Assembly: GCA_017883205.1 (NCBI GenBank)
Contig: JADGNZ010000016.1
Coordinates: forward strand, 1-64,000
DNA: 64,000 bases
Origin: Thermoanaerobaculia bacterium
GTDB lineage: Bacteria; Acidobacteriota; Thermoanaerobaculia; Gp7-AA8
Reading direction: 5' to 3'
The notes beneath the pieces were generated by a model that saw only the letters and a program-made list of their open reading frames with translations, had not been told where the DNA came from and searched no databases. Each line of letters begins with the position of its first letter. The stretch's first letter is position 1. A program made the position numbers and the translations under genes. Below, piece by piece: positions 44,690 through 52,772 of the stretch.

Positions 44690-45501
44690 CGAACATCCCC
44701 CATGTGATCATTGGTCTTGAGATTGGGGCTCGGGTTATCGAGATCATGGTCGGCAAGCGCGGCGATGTCGTCGAACTTCTCGAATGCCGCTCCGCGGCTA
44801 CGAATCAAGTCGAGTAACTCCAGGAGCACATCGCGCGTACCGCGTCTTTGCCAAGTGACACCCTTCGCCGGCTCCAGCGAGCCGAAGATTTTCTCACGCG
44901 TGGAGTCATAGAAAGTCCGGGACGGCGCATTGCAACCAACAAACGTCGGATGGAAATTGAAAACCTTCAGCCCGGGAGAAAAAAGTCTTCGCGAGATCTC
45001 CGCCAGAGGCAGTTCATCCGGCCAGTATTCAAAAAAAACATCGTCCTCCAGAAATATCGGGATACGAACGATGCCGGTCCAGTGGCGAAGCGGCCGGATC
45101 GCCTTCGCCATCAACGTTGCGAACTGCGAGTCAGCGATGATTCCCGCCCGGCGCAGCTGCTGCCAGGCCTCAGTTGACTCGATGAAACGATGGCTACGAG
45201 AAGTGCGACAAGACGGAAAGGCCATCTGCAAATGCTGAACGACCTCGCGGGGGCTCGAGCCATGTGACGATCCGGATCCGAAATTGGGATGCCAGCCGTT
45301 AGTCGACGACCCGAGGCGAACAGAAACATCCAGCACGGGGCACGCGTTTGTCCTGAATACGTGTAGCGGAATTTCGTGATCGTTCGCGATATCGAGCAGC
45401 GTCTTGGAGGCCCAGGCCGGGGCCCAATCCTGATCCGACGTAAGGACGAAGACCGGTTCTGATTCGAGCCTCGACAGGATCCCGGTCCCCTTCTCAGGCA
45501 C
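44686..45501 (-). CDS. WbmS-like polysaccharide deacetylase family protein
   Basis: Protein of 271 residues, GTG start at 45501 with AGGGG seven bases upstream, overlapping the acyltransferase gene by 8 bp. VFVLTSDQDWAPAWASKTLL carries the D-x-D-W motif, and WHPNFGSGSSHGSS with FRTNACPVLD and TSRSHRF follow the pattern of WbmS-like NodB-fold proteins found in O-antigen loci. The late FNFHPTFVGCNAPSRTFYDS is also conserved. It would deacetylate or otherwise hydrolyse a sugar intermediate; activity is not established for this group. Confidence 0.85.
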   Translation of the reverse strand: MPEKGTGILSRLESEPVFVLTSDQDWAPAWASKTLLDIANDHEIPLHVFRTNACPVLDVSVRLGSSTNGWHPNFGSGSSHGSSPREVVQHLQMAFPSCRTSRSHRFIESTEAWQQLRRAGIIADSQFATLMAKAIRPLRHWTGIVRIPIFLEDDVFFEYWPDELPLAEISRRLFSPGLKVFNFHPTFVGCNAPSRTFYDSTREKIFGSLEPAKGVTWQRRGTRDVLLELLDLIRSRGAAFEKFDDIAALADHDLDNPSPNLKTNDHMGDVR

Positions 45502-46531
45502 GCTCAATCCCCTTGCTGGTCTCGGAATACCGGCGTCCGCAGCGACCGCATACTGCCACTCCCGCAAGAAACTTCAGCTTCTCTCTGCATTCGCACACAA
45601 CTCCGGCAACACGACAGGGAGATCCGAACGCGAGGGAGTGCGCAGGGATGTCTCTCGTCACCACGGATCCGGTGCCGATGAAGGCATGGTCGCCGATGGC
45701 GACGAGCTGATTGACCGCGGCGCAAGGTGCCAGCCAAACGCCATCGCCGATCGTGACGCTACCCGACACTTCGCTGCATGCCACAAGGCAGACTCCCCGT
45801 CCGGCGCGCACGTTATGGGCCACGTGAACGAGGTTATCGACCTTCGTGTCCGCACCAAGAAACGTCCAGTCGCCCAGCAAGCCTTTGTCAATACACGTGC
45901 TGGATCCGATTGCCACGCCTTCTTGTAACCACACACCTCCGCAATGTTTGACTAGGATCTTCCTGCCATCGGCAACCGCCGTCTCAAAGCCGTCTCCTCC
46001 CACGGTCGCATTCGCTTTGATGGTGACACCGGGGCCGACATACGTGTTTCCTTCGATCACGACACCCGCGCCGATCACCGCCCCACTCCCGACCACGACA
46101 TTCGGGCCGATGATGCTGTGAGCTGAAATTTGCGAGTCGCTGGCAATCCGGCCTTCGAGGCGTTCATAGCGATCATGCTGAGCCATCCATTGATGAATGG
46201 CGTAGAACGCTTCCTTCGGGGATCCAGGCGTAGTCAGAACACTGTTGCCTTCCGGCACACGCTGCGCAAGGCCGGGACGCGTGAGGACAACGCATCCAGA
46301 CAATGGCTCGATCAAGGAAAGCAAAGCTTCAGAGTCAAAATAGACCAGCGAACCAGCGTGATCGCGAACGTCGACGTTCGACAACGACCGCTGGCATGTG
46401 ACCTGCCGGTCTTCGCCGTCCAGCGACAGTCCGAGCAACTCGACAAACAGCGAGGCGCGCGTTGCTTCGAACTTCAACCGGCGCGGACGGCCGTCTGAGT
46501 CGAGCAAGCTTTCAGCAACGACCGTAGGCAT
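45494..46531 (-). CDS. LpxD-like hexapeptide acyltransferase with C-terminal zinc ribbon
   Basis: Protein of 345 residues. The N-terminal 120 residues resemble the uridine-binding domain of LpxD, then hexapeptide repeats form a left-handed beta-helix (IIGPNVVVGSGAVIGAGVVI, GPGVTIKANATVGGDGFE, KVDNLVHVAHNVRAGRGV with the catalytic-type histidine pair). The C-terminus carries CECREKLKF and VCGRCGRRY, four cysteines that suggest a small zinc ribbon not found in housekeeping LpxD. It may acylate an amino sugar at position 3 or 4. It sits between the deacetylase and a GT2, overlapping the former. Confidence 0.88.
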   Translation of the reverse strand: MPTVVAESLLDSDGRPRRLKFEATRASLFVELLGLSLDGEDRQVTCQRSLSNVDVRDHAGSLVYFDSEALLSLIEPLSGCVVLTRPGLAQRVPEGNSVLTTPGSPKEAFYAIHQWMAQHDRYERLEGRIASDSQISAHSIIGPNVVVGSGAVIGAGVVIEGNTYVGPGVTIKANATVGGDGFETAVADGRKILVKHCGGVWLQEGVAIGSSTCIDKGLLGDWTFLGADTKVDNLVHVAHNVRAGRGVCLVACSEVSGSVTIGDGVWLAPCAAVNQLVAIGDHAFIGTGSVVTRDIPAHSLAFGSPCRVAGVVCECREKLKFLAGVAVCGRCGRRYSETSKGIERA

Positions 46532-46576
46532 TCGTTCTCCTCGACCCTGCCTGGCAATCGCGACGAAGGCCCTGGG

Positions 46577-47560
46577 TCATGATCCGTCCTTCCCATCCTC
46601 CGGTCCGGCTCCATTCACGCTTTCCTCGACAATGAAGCGAGGGCGACCTCGGACCTCCTCCAGGGTGCGCCACAGGTACTCGCCAAAGAGACCCAGCACC
46701 AGCATCAGAGTCCCCGAAGAGATCAGAATGACCACCATCAGCGCGGACCATCCTTCAGCGGCCACACCCCCAAACACCCGTCCGGAGGTGAGCTTGTTGA
46801 CGATCAAGAGAACCGCGTACGCGAAACCCACCAGGGCGTAGATGAAACCAAGCGCCGAAGCGAGCTTCAGCGGAGCCACGGAAAAGCCGAATAGCGAGTC
46901 CATGGCCAGTCGGAGTTTTTTTCGCAGTGTCCAGCTCGATTTGCCGGACGATCGCGCCTTCTTTTCGTACCGGACTTCCGCTTGGCGGAAACCCAACCAT
47001 GAAACCAGCGCGACGAGCGATGTGTTTCGTTCGGGAATCGCTTTCAGTATGTCCACCACCCGGCGGTCCAGGAGAAAGAAGTCAGCGCCGGTCGCGGGAA
47101 GGCGGACGGACGTCCACCGATTCATCAAGCGGTAATAGGCGGAGGAAAGCGCGAGTGAGAGCTCGGACACGCCTTCGCGCCCCTCTCGAACGGCCCAGAC
47201 GACCTGAGCGCCACCTCGCCACGACTGCACGAGATCGGGGATGAGCTCCGGCGGGTCTTGACCGTCAGCCGCCAGAATCACGACCGCCGCGCCTCTCGCG
47301 TACGACATGCCGCAAAGTATCGCCATGTGGCTGCCGGCATTTCGGGCGAGACGGATTCCTCGTACACGCGGGTCGCGGTCCGCCCAGGAACGCACCACTT
47401 CGAGGGTCCCGTCATCACTGTGGTCGTCCACGACGATGACCTCCGAGCTCGTATCCGCCGGCAGGTTCGCGAGCACGCGCGGGATCATTACGCTGAGGTT
47501 CGCGGCTTCGCGATACGCCGGCAGGACTACCGACAGGCCGTTGCCGGAGTCTTGCGTCAA
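46577..47560 (-). CDS. GT2 glycosyltransferase of the dolichol-phosphate mannosyltransferase/GtrB type
   Basis: Protein of 327 residues predicted to load a sugar onto polyprenyl phosphate for use by periplasmic GT39-like enzymes. SVVLPAYREAANLSVMI starts the GT-A domain, VDDHSDDGT and RNAGSHMAILCGMSYA follow, ADGQDPPELIPDL is the metal site, YEKKARSSGKSSWTLRKK the JM region, and two C-terminal transmembrane helices complete the family layout. TTG at 47560 is the chosen start, since an in-frame ATG is missing between the previous stop and the first conserved strand. Confidence 0.88.
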   Translation of the reverse strand: MTQDSGNGLSVVLPAYREAANLSVMIPRVLANLPADTSSEVIVVDDHSDDGTLEVVRSWADRDPRVRGIRLARNAGSHMAILCGMSYARGAAVVILAADGQDPPELIPDLVQSWRGGAQVVWAVREGREGVSELSLALSSAYYRLMNRWTSVRLPATGADFFLLDRRVVDILKAIPERNTSLVALVSWLGFRQAEVRYEKKARSSGKSSWTLRKKLRLAMDSLFGFSVAPLKLASALGFIYALVGFAYAVLLIVNKLTSGRVFGGVAAEGWSALMVVILISSGTLMLVLGLFGEYLWRTLEEVRGRPRFIVEESVNGAGPEDGKDGS

Positions 47561-47591
47561 AGGACCACCAGCCTGTCTGGAAACTCGAGAG

Positions 47592-48611
47592 TCATAGCTC
47601 GACGGGCCTGCCTGAATCTCGTAGCGATCGGATCGCGGCTTCCAGGGTTCGAATCGAAGCCAGTCCGTGGTGTCCGCTCGCGCGCGATACGCCGCGGCCA
47701 CGAAGCACCGCGGCAATCTCGCTGAATTCGGCCGCGATCGCCTCATTCGCCTTGATCGCCGGTGCCCGCATGTCCCCTTTGCGGTAACTGACGAGTATCT
47801 GTCGCCTGCTCTCGAGGTCGGTCACATCGAATGCGACTCCCTGGTCGTAGAGCTTGATCTTCGCGTCCTGGTCGAGATCATCGAATATCAAGGATTGCTT
47901 CGAACCGGCGAAGATCATCCGTCGCACCTTGACGGGAGAGAGCCAGGAGAGATGCAGGTGAGCGGTCATTCCGTCGCCATAGTCCAGATGAAGATACGCC
48001 ACGTCGACCGTTCCGCTCGGATTGTGGCTCGTGCCCATCGCCGAGACGGTTCTCGGCGCCCGGCCGAGGATGTAGTGAAGGATCGAGAGATCGTGCGGCG
48101 CAAGATCCCAGATGACGTCGACATCCGGTTGGAAGAGGCCGAGGTTGATCCGAACCGAGTCAATGTAGAGGAGGTCGCCAAGGTTTCCGGCGTCAAACTG
48201 TCGTTTGATCTCCTCAACGGCATTCGTAAACAGGAACGTGTGGTCGACGAAAATCTTCAGGCCGGCCGTATCCGCCAGCGCCAGGAGTTTCTCCCCTTCC
48301 TCGACTGTCGCCGTGAAGGGCTTCTCAACCAGAACGTTGGACCCGGCCTCCAGGCATTGGCGCGCCAATGCGCAGTGCGATGCCACCGGAGTTGCGATAG
48401 CCACGAGATCGGGCTTCCCGGCCAGCAGTCCATCCAGGGTTTCCGCGGGTACCGCCGAGGGATAGAACGCCGCCACCGACTTCAAACGCGCGGGGTCGGC
48501 GTCGCACAGCCCCGATAGTCGGAAATCAATGCTAGCGGAGAAGTTCCGGGCGAGATTCGGTCCCCAATAGCCGAGGCCCAGGACCGCCGCTTGCAGAAGC
48601 TCCTCGTTCAC
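47592..48611 (-). CDS. Gfo/Idh/MocA family oxidoreductase (WlbA/WbpB-like)
   Basis: NAD-dependent sugar dehydrogenase of 339 residues. AAVLGLGYWGPNLARNF holds the Rossmann glycine motif (12-17), VLVEKPFTATVEEGEKLL the conserved E-K-P, VDHTFLFTNAVEEIKRQFDA and IWDLAPHDLSILHYI the catalytic region. In the WlbA/WbpB group it oxidises the 3-hydroxyl of UDP-N-acetylglucosaminuronic acid for the aminotransferase. It is the first gene of the operon; a longer TTG-started frame is possible but a GTG at 48611 is better placed. Confidence 0.9.
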   Translation of the reverse strand: MNEELLQAAVLGLGYWGPNLARNFSASIDFRLSGLCDADPARLKSVAAFYPSAVPAETLDGLLAGKPDLVAIATPVASHCALARQCLEAGSNVLVEKPFTATVEEGEKLLALADTAGLKIFVDHTFLFTNAVEEIKRQFDAGNLGDLLYIDSVRINLGLFQPDVDVIWDLAPHDLSILHYILGRAPRTVSAMGTSHNPSGTVDVAYLHLDYGDGMTAHLHLSWLSPVKVRRMIFAGSKQSLIFDDLDQDAKIKLYDQGVAFDVTDLESRRQILVSYRKGDMRAPAIKANEAIAAEFSEIAAVLRGRGVSRASGHHGLASIRTLEAAIRSLRDSGRPVEL

Positions 48612-48783
48612 GTTACCAATCCATTGGTGTCCCGAGTGCAAAAATGCATCCGAGCAGGGACAGAATCTCTCATCGGTTTATCATAACGCGTCCGGGTCGC
48701 GGTTCGCCGTTTGACAGCGATCTCGACATCATCCTGCCGCCGGTGCAGAGTACCTCACCGTAAGTCTTCTGGAGAGACGGATC
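48612..48783. promoter_or_regulatory. Divergent promoter region between the two biosynthetic operons
   Basis: 172 bp separate the minus-strand amino-sugar operon from the plus-strand acyl operon. A TATGAT-like -10 on the minus strand (complement of 48680-48685) and a TTGACA at 48711 on the plus strand are visible, but neither has a matching partner at the right spacing. GGAGAG is a good ribosome site for the gene at 48784. Confidence 0.35.
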
Positions 48784-49374
48784 ATGCTCGACCCAAACAC
48801 CGACCCTGAACTTCGGAACCAAATTCTCACGTACCTCCTGAGCGAAGCGATGACCGATCGCGAGCGCGCACGGCTGCTCGGGCTTCCGGAAGGCTGCAGA
48901 ATTCGGGAGCGGGCGAAAATCCTGGCTCCGGAAAAACTCATCATGGGAACTAATGTCTGGATCGGCGAGGGGGCCGTTCTGGACGCGCAGGGTGGGCTCG
49001 CCATTGGCGACAATACACAGATTGGGCTGAACGTGTTCATCTGGACGCATACCAGCCACATGCAGGCGCTCGCAGGAAAAACCGGCAGCCTGAGCAAAGA
49101 AGGGATCGAGTACTTCCCGACGAAGATCGGGAAGAATTGTTTCATCGCCGGTCCGTCCGTCATCGCGCCCGGCGTAACGATAGGAGACGGCGTGATCATC
49201 TCCCCGTTCGCGATGGTAGACAGCGACGTTCCTGACGGCGAGATCATCAGCCCGCACCTTACCGCACGCCGTGAGTTGAAGAAAGTTGAGAAGGAGCTCA
49301 GGGACTTGCGCAAGTCCTTTGAAGAGATGAGGAGTCTCGTGGCCAGGTTAACAGGCACCGACCCTGAAAGCTGA
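48784..49374 (+). CDS. Hexapeptide acyltransferase (LbH type)
   Basis: Protein of 196 residues with hexapeptide repeats (ILAPEKLIMGTNVWIGEG, GGLAIGDNTQIGLNVFIWTH, KIGKNCFIAGPSVIAPGVTI then GDGVIISPFAMVDSDVP) and a charged C-terminal helix of about 35 residues that may form a coiled coil (ELKKVEKELRDLRKSFEEMR). Such enzymes take acyl groups from CoA or carrier protein. It leads an operon that also encodes an acyl-carrier protein and acyl-activating enzyme, so it could be the transfer step of that cassette. A GGAGAG ribosome site precedes the ATG. Confidence 0.88.
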   Translation: MLDPNTDPELRNQILTYLLSEAMTDRERARLLGLPEGCRIRERAKILAPEKLIMGTNVWIGEGAVLDAQGGLAIGDNTQIGLNVFIWTHTSHMQALAGKTGSLSKEGIEYFPTKIGKNCFIAGPSVIAPGVTIGDGVIISPFAMVDSDVPDGEIISPHLTARRELKKVEKELRDLRKSFEEMRSLVARLTGTDPES

Positions 49375-49379
49375 ATCGG

Positions 49380-50561
49380 ATGTACATCCTGAGCGAGACC
49401 GATCTAAGTGCAGACCTCACGCCGTTGGACGAGGCGTGGCGGCGGCCGGAGAGCTTCGTCTTGCTGCCGGACAAGTCCGGCGTGTCGCGGGAGTGGCTTG
49501 GCCACGCGCTCGGGGAAGTGCCTCGAGAGTTGGACCACGACCATTTCGGGTTGCTAACTTCCGGCAGCACCGGGCAGCCGAAGCTGATCATTGGGTCGCG
49601 CGATCGCGCAAAGAGCCTGGCGGCGGTCCTCCACAGGCTTCAGCTCAGTGAGCCGGTGCGGCAGACAGTCCTGCTTCTCCCTCTCAGTTACACATATGCC
49701 TTCGTAAACCAATGGGTTTGGGCCACGGTTCACAAGAGGACGCTGGTCCCGACACACGGCCTCAGCGATCCGGAAGGGGTCGAAGCGGCGTTGCAGACGG
49801 CTACGGATGCCATGCTCTGTCTGGTCGGCGCACAAGTTCCGATGTTGGCTCGCTATTTCAGCGACCGATCGTTTCCAGGCGTCCTCCGGGTTCACTTTGC
49901 AGGTGGCCGTTTTCCCCAGGAGCGGCTTGATGTCGTCCGGTCGTTGTTTCCTCGGGCGATGATCTTCAGCAACTATGGCTGCGCCGAGGCCATGCCGCGG
50001 CTGACGCTGCGCCGTGCCGAGGATTCAGACGATCCGAACGACATCGGCAAGCCTTTGCCCGGCGTTGCGCTGAAAAACGGAGCCGATGGCGAGTTGCTGT
50101 TTCAAAGCCCGTACGGTGCCGTAGGCTTCGTTGGCGCGGAAGCCTTCCAGGCGATTGGCCCCGACAAATGGGCCGGCACCGGCGACCTCGCAGAACCTAC
50201 GCCATCGGGCACATGGCGGCTGTCGGGTCGTTCCAGGGAGGTGTTCAAGCGCTACGGGGAGAAGATCTCGCTTTCTCTGCTGATGTCGACGGTGAGCGGA
50301 GCCTGGAAGAATAACGCTTTGTTCTATCGTGAAAAGGATCGGGCCGGCGAAGAGGGACACGTCCTGTTGCTGGCGCCGGCCCCATCCGAAACTGAAGTGA
50401 GAGCAATCCTGAAAGGATTTCGCGCCAACCATGCGAGAGTCCTCTGGCCACTGCGAATCGAAAGCGTTGATTCCTTTCCGCTCCTGCCGAACGGGAAGGT
50501 GGACGTGCTGACGGCGTCGACCCTTCCCGGCAGAACTGTCCATTGGTATCAAAGGATCTGA
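49380..50561 (+). CDS. AMP-binding (ANL superfamily) acyl-activating enzyme
   Basis: Adenylate-forming enzyme of 393 residues, shorter than the typical 500 or more, lacking part of the N-terminal region. LLTSGSTGQPKLIIGSRDRA (58-77) is the P-loop, FVNQWVWATVHKRTLV follows, FAGGRFPQERLDVVRSLFP and SNYGCAEAMPRLTLR are core motifs, and SGRSREVFKRYGEKISL plus LLPNGKVDV (catalytic Lys) end the protein. It would make acyl-AMP and load a carrier protein; the next gene encodes such a carrier. Starts 5 bp after the acyltransferase gene. Confidence 0.9.
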   Translation: MYILSETDLSADLTPLDEAWRRPESFVLLPDKSGVSREWLGHALGEVPRELDHDHFGLLTSGSTGQPKLIIGSRDRAKSLAAVLHRLQLSEPVRQTVLLLPLSYTYAFVNQWVWATVHKRTLVPTHGLSDPEGVEAALQTATDAMLCLVGAQVPMLARYFSDRSFPGVLRVHFAGGRFPQERLDVVRSLFPRAMIFSNYGCAEAMPRLTLRRAEDSDDPNDIGKPLPGVALKNGADGELLFQSPYGAVGFVGAEAFQAIGPDKWAGTGDLAEPTPSGTWRLSGRSREVFKRYGEKISLSLLMSTVSGAWKNNALFYREKDRAGEEGHVLLLAPAPSETEVRAILKGFRANHARVLWPLRIESVDSFPLLPNGKVDVLTASTLPGRTVHWYQRI

Positions 50562-50564
50562 TTG

Positions 50565-50810
50565 ATGACGAATCTTGAAAAGTTGAGGGAGTTGGTGATC
50601 GATGTCTTCCTGCTCGATCCGGCGGAGTTCCGTTTCGACTTGACCCGGGAAGAGGTGGATACCTGGGACTCGCTGGCGTTGGTGTCGCTGGCGGTAGGCA
50701 TCAAGTCGACCTTCGGCTACCATCCGACGCCCGCCGAAGCAATGAGCATCCATAGCGTTCGGGATGTCATTCGAATCCTCAGCGAGAAAGGTGTTCGTTT
50801 TGAAGAGTGA
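50565..50810 (+). CDS. Acyl carrier protein
   Basis: Small acidic carrier protein of 81 residues. The 4'-phosphopantetheine attachment site is Ser36 in DTWDSLALVSLAVG, followed by the usual helix. AAAGGA eight bases before the ATG is a good ribosome site; a TTG three bases earlier is less likely. As a dedicated carrier in a surface-polysaccharide operon it should hold the acyl group made by the upstream ligase until the reductase pair or an acyltransferase uses it. It is not the housekeeping ACP, since it lacks that gene's neighbours and its DSL context differs. Confidence 0.92.
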   Translation: MTNLEKLRELVIDVFLLDPAEFRFDLTREEVDTWDSLALVSLAVGIKSTFGYHPTPAEAMSIHSVRDVIRILSEKGVRFEE

Positions 50811-51732
50811 GCTGCCGCCTCTTTGGACACTTCAGGAGCTAGGCTCACTGGACCCGGAAACGACCTGGGTGTGGGCCGGCCCCACCGTCGCTGCGCGCGT
50901 CTCCGCGCAATTTCGCTACGCGCAGACCACGCCCGGCGATCCGCTCCCTGACCGAGTGGCCACGCTGATCGTCGTTGGCGGAGGAACCATCATCGATCAG
51001 GCCAAGCTTCGCGCGCGGGACTCCGGCCGGAGCATCCGCCTGATAGCCATCCCTTCGATTTGGGGCAGCGGTGCCGAAGCGTCGCCGATCGTCGTGCTCG
51101 ATCATGAGGGCGCCAAGGACATCCGGATCCATTCGAAGTACCTCCCTGACGGCCGGGCCATCTGGCCGGAACTGGCTGCCTCGATTCCTCCCGCACGCGC
51201 CCGGGAAGCATGCGGCGACTGCTGGGCACACGCGCTGGAGGGCTTCCTCTCGCCGCTGGCCGGCGATGACCTCCGCCAGGAGTTGTCTGATGTGATGCGC
51301 TCGATGCTGGCACTGCCACTGGCCAACGACCCGCGTTGGTTCGAGGTGGGCGCACGTGCGTGCGCCGGGCAGGCGCGTTCGAGCGTAGGGCTGGTGCACG
51401 GCCTGGCCCACGCCCTGGAGTCGCCGCTTCGCGCTGCGCAGCCGTCAGCAGGCTGGCATCACGCCAAACTCTGCTCGCTGTTTCTCTACCCGGTCATGCA
51501 ATGGAATCGCACGATCTCCGATTCATGGAGCCAGAAGCTGGCTGACTATCAGCTGGATGAGGCCGCGATCATGGCCGTGGCCCGCGAGTTGTTCAACCCT
51601 CAGACGTACAACGGCATCGTACCGATTCTGGCCGAGCATTGGCGGAGCGTACTGCTGAACCCATGCACGCGAACCAACAGCACGCTGGTTCGTCCATCGG
51701 CCCTCGACTACTTCCGCCAGACCTTCCCATGA
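50800..51732 (+). CDS. Iron-containing alcohol dehydrogenase family protein
   Basis: Metal-dependent alcohol dehydrogenase of about 310 residues, shorter than typical members. VVGGGTIIDQAKLRARD binds the cofactor, IPSIWGSGAEASPIVVLD is the conserved S-G-S-E loop, and the metal ligands lie in GLVHGLAHALESPL and WHHAKLCSLFL. The TTG at 50800 has AAGGTG six bases upstream and overlaps the carrier gene; a GTG at 50791 is an alternative. Expected to interconvert an alcohol and an aldehyde, so it may act after the LuxE/LuxC pair or supply the aldehyde. Substrate unknown. Confidence 0.85.
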   Translation: MKSELPPLWTLQELGSLDPETTWVWAGPTVAARVSAQFRYAQTTPGDPLPDRVATLIVVGGGTIIDQAKLRARDSGRSIRLIAIPSIWGSGAEASPIVVLDHEGAKDIRIHSKYLPDGRAIWPELAASIPPARAREACGDCWAHALEGFLSPLAGDDLRQELSDVMRSMLALPLANDPRWFEVGARACAGQARSSVGLVHGLAHALESPLRAAQPSAGWHHAKLCSLFLYPVMQWNRTISDSWSQKLADYQLDEAAIMAVARELFNPQTYNGIVPILAEHWRSVLLNPCTRTNSTLVRPSALDYFRQTFP

Positions 51733-52772
51733 GCCGCCTGCTGGACCAGCCGCCGTTTGCTCCGCGGGACGATGCCGGTTTCCTTGCCGAAATGAACTTG
51801 CTGAGCCGTTTTCATCTCGACGGCTGCCTCGAGTATCGTCGCATTTGGCCTGACTGGTCGCCAGCGACGGACATCGCGGGACTGCCGTTCCTCCATGTCG
51901 GGCTGTTCAAACGGCTGTTGCTTCGCACGACCTCGGATACCGTGCAGCACCGAAGGACGCTGACGTCATCGGCGACGACCGGCAGCTCGCCCAGCCAGAT
52001 CGTGCTCGATCAGAAGAGCTCTGTCCTTCAGGCACAGAGCAGTCTGGCGATCCTCCGTGAGATGGTTGGCCCCGAAATGCGTCCTCTGATTGTCCTCGAC
52101 GATGCGCGGTCTTTGCACCGGCGGAGCGTAACCGCGCGGGTCGCGGCGGCGATGAGCCTCAAGCCGCTGGCCAGCGAAATCCACTTCGTGCTCGACGAAT
52201 CCGTGCAGCCTCCGATCGTCCGGTGGGACGCCGTCCGCGAGATTCTCCTCCATCACAACGATCTCCTGGTCTATGGATTCACCTCGATCCTTTGGCAGTC
52301 GTGGACATCCGGACAGTTTCCCGCGGAAGTACGCGGGCTGTTGGCGGGCAAGCGAATCCACTTCGTCCACAGCGGCGGCTGGAAAAAACTGGAGAGCTTA
52401 AGCGTCACGCGGGAGACCTTCGATGCGCGATTGCTCGAAGGGTTGTCTGACGGCTCCCATGTCGTCGACTACTACGGCCTGGTCGAGCAGGTCGGGATCA
52501 TCTATCCCCTTTGCGAGCACGGCTATCGACACGTTCCCCGTTGGGCCGGCATCGTCGTCCGCGATCCGTGGACGATGGAGCCGCTTGCCAACACGGAGGG
52601 TTTGCTGCAATCGATGAATGTGCTCGCGTACGGTGCCCCGTACCACAACGTGCTGACCGAAGACCTTGGCCGTCTGGTACCAGGAGAATGCTCCTGCGGC
52701 CGGGCCGGCCGCCGGTTCGAGCTTCTGGGACGGGCTCCGCAGGTCGAAGTGCGAGGCTGCGCCAATGTCTGA
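51729..52772 (+). CDS. LuxE-like acyl-protein synthetase
   Basis: Protein of 347 residues similar to LuxE, the component of bacterial fatty acid reductase that activates an acid with ATP and transfers it to a cysteine. LTSSATTGSSPSQIVLD (78-94) is the glycine/serine loop, FVHSGGWKKLESLSV and VVDYYGLVEQVGIIYP are conserved, and the C-terminus ends RGCANV, placing a cysteine where LuxE proteins carry the acyl-accepting residue. The ATG overlaps the previous stop by ATGA, and its 3' end overlaps LuxC by 8 bp. No luciferase genes are nearby. Confidence 0.9.
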   Translation: MSRLLDQPPFAPRDDAGFLAEMNLLSRFHLDGCLEYRRIWPDWSPATDIAGLPFLHVGLFKRLLLRTTSDTVQHRRTLTSSATTGSSPSQIVLDQKSSVLQAQSSLAILREMVGPEMRPLIVLDDARSLHRRSVTARVAAAMSLKPLASEIHFVLDESVQPPIVRWDAVREILLHHNDLLVYGFTSILWQSWTSGQFPAEVRGLLAGKRIHFVHSGGWKKLESLSVTRETFDARLLEGLSDGSHVVDYYGLVEQVGIIYPLCEHGYRHVPRWAGIVVRDPWTMEPLANTEGLLQSMNVLAYGAPYHNVLTEDLGRLVPGECSCGRAGRRFELLGRAPQVEVRGCANV

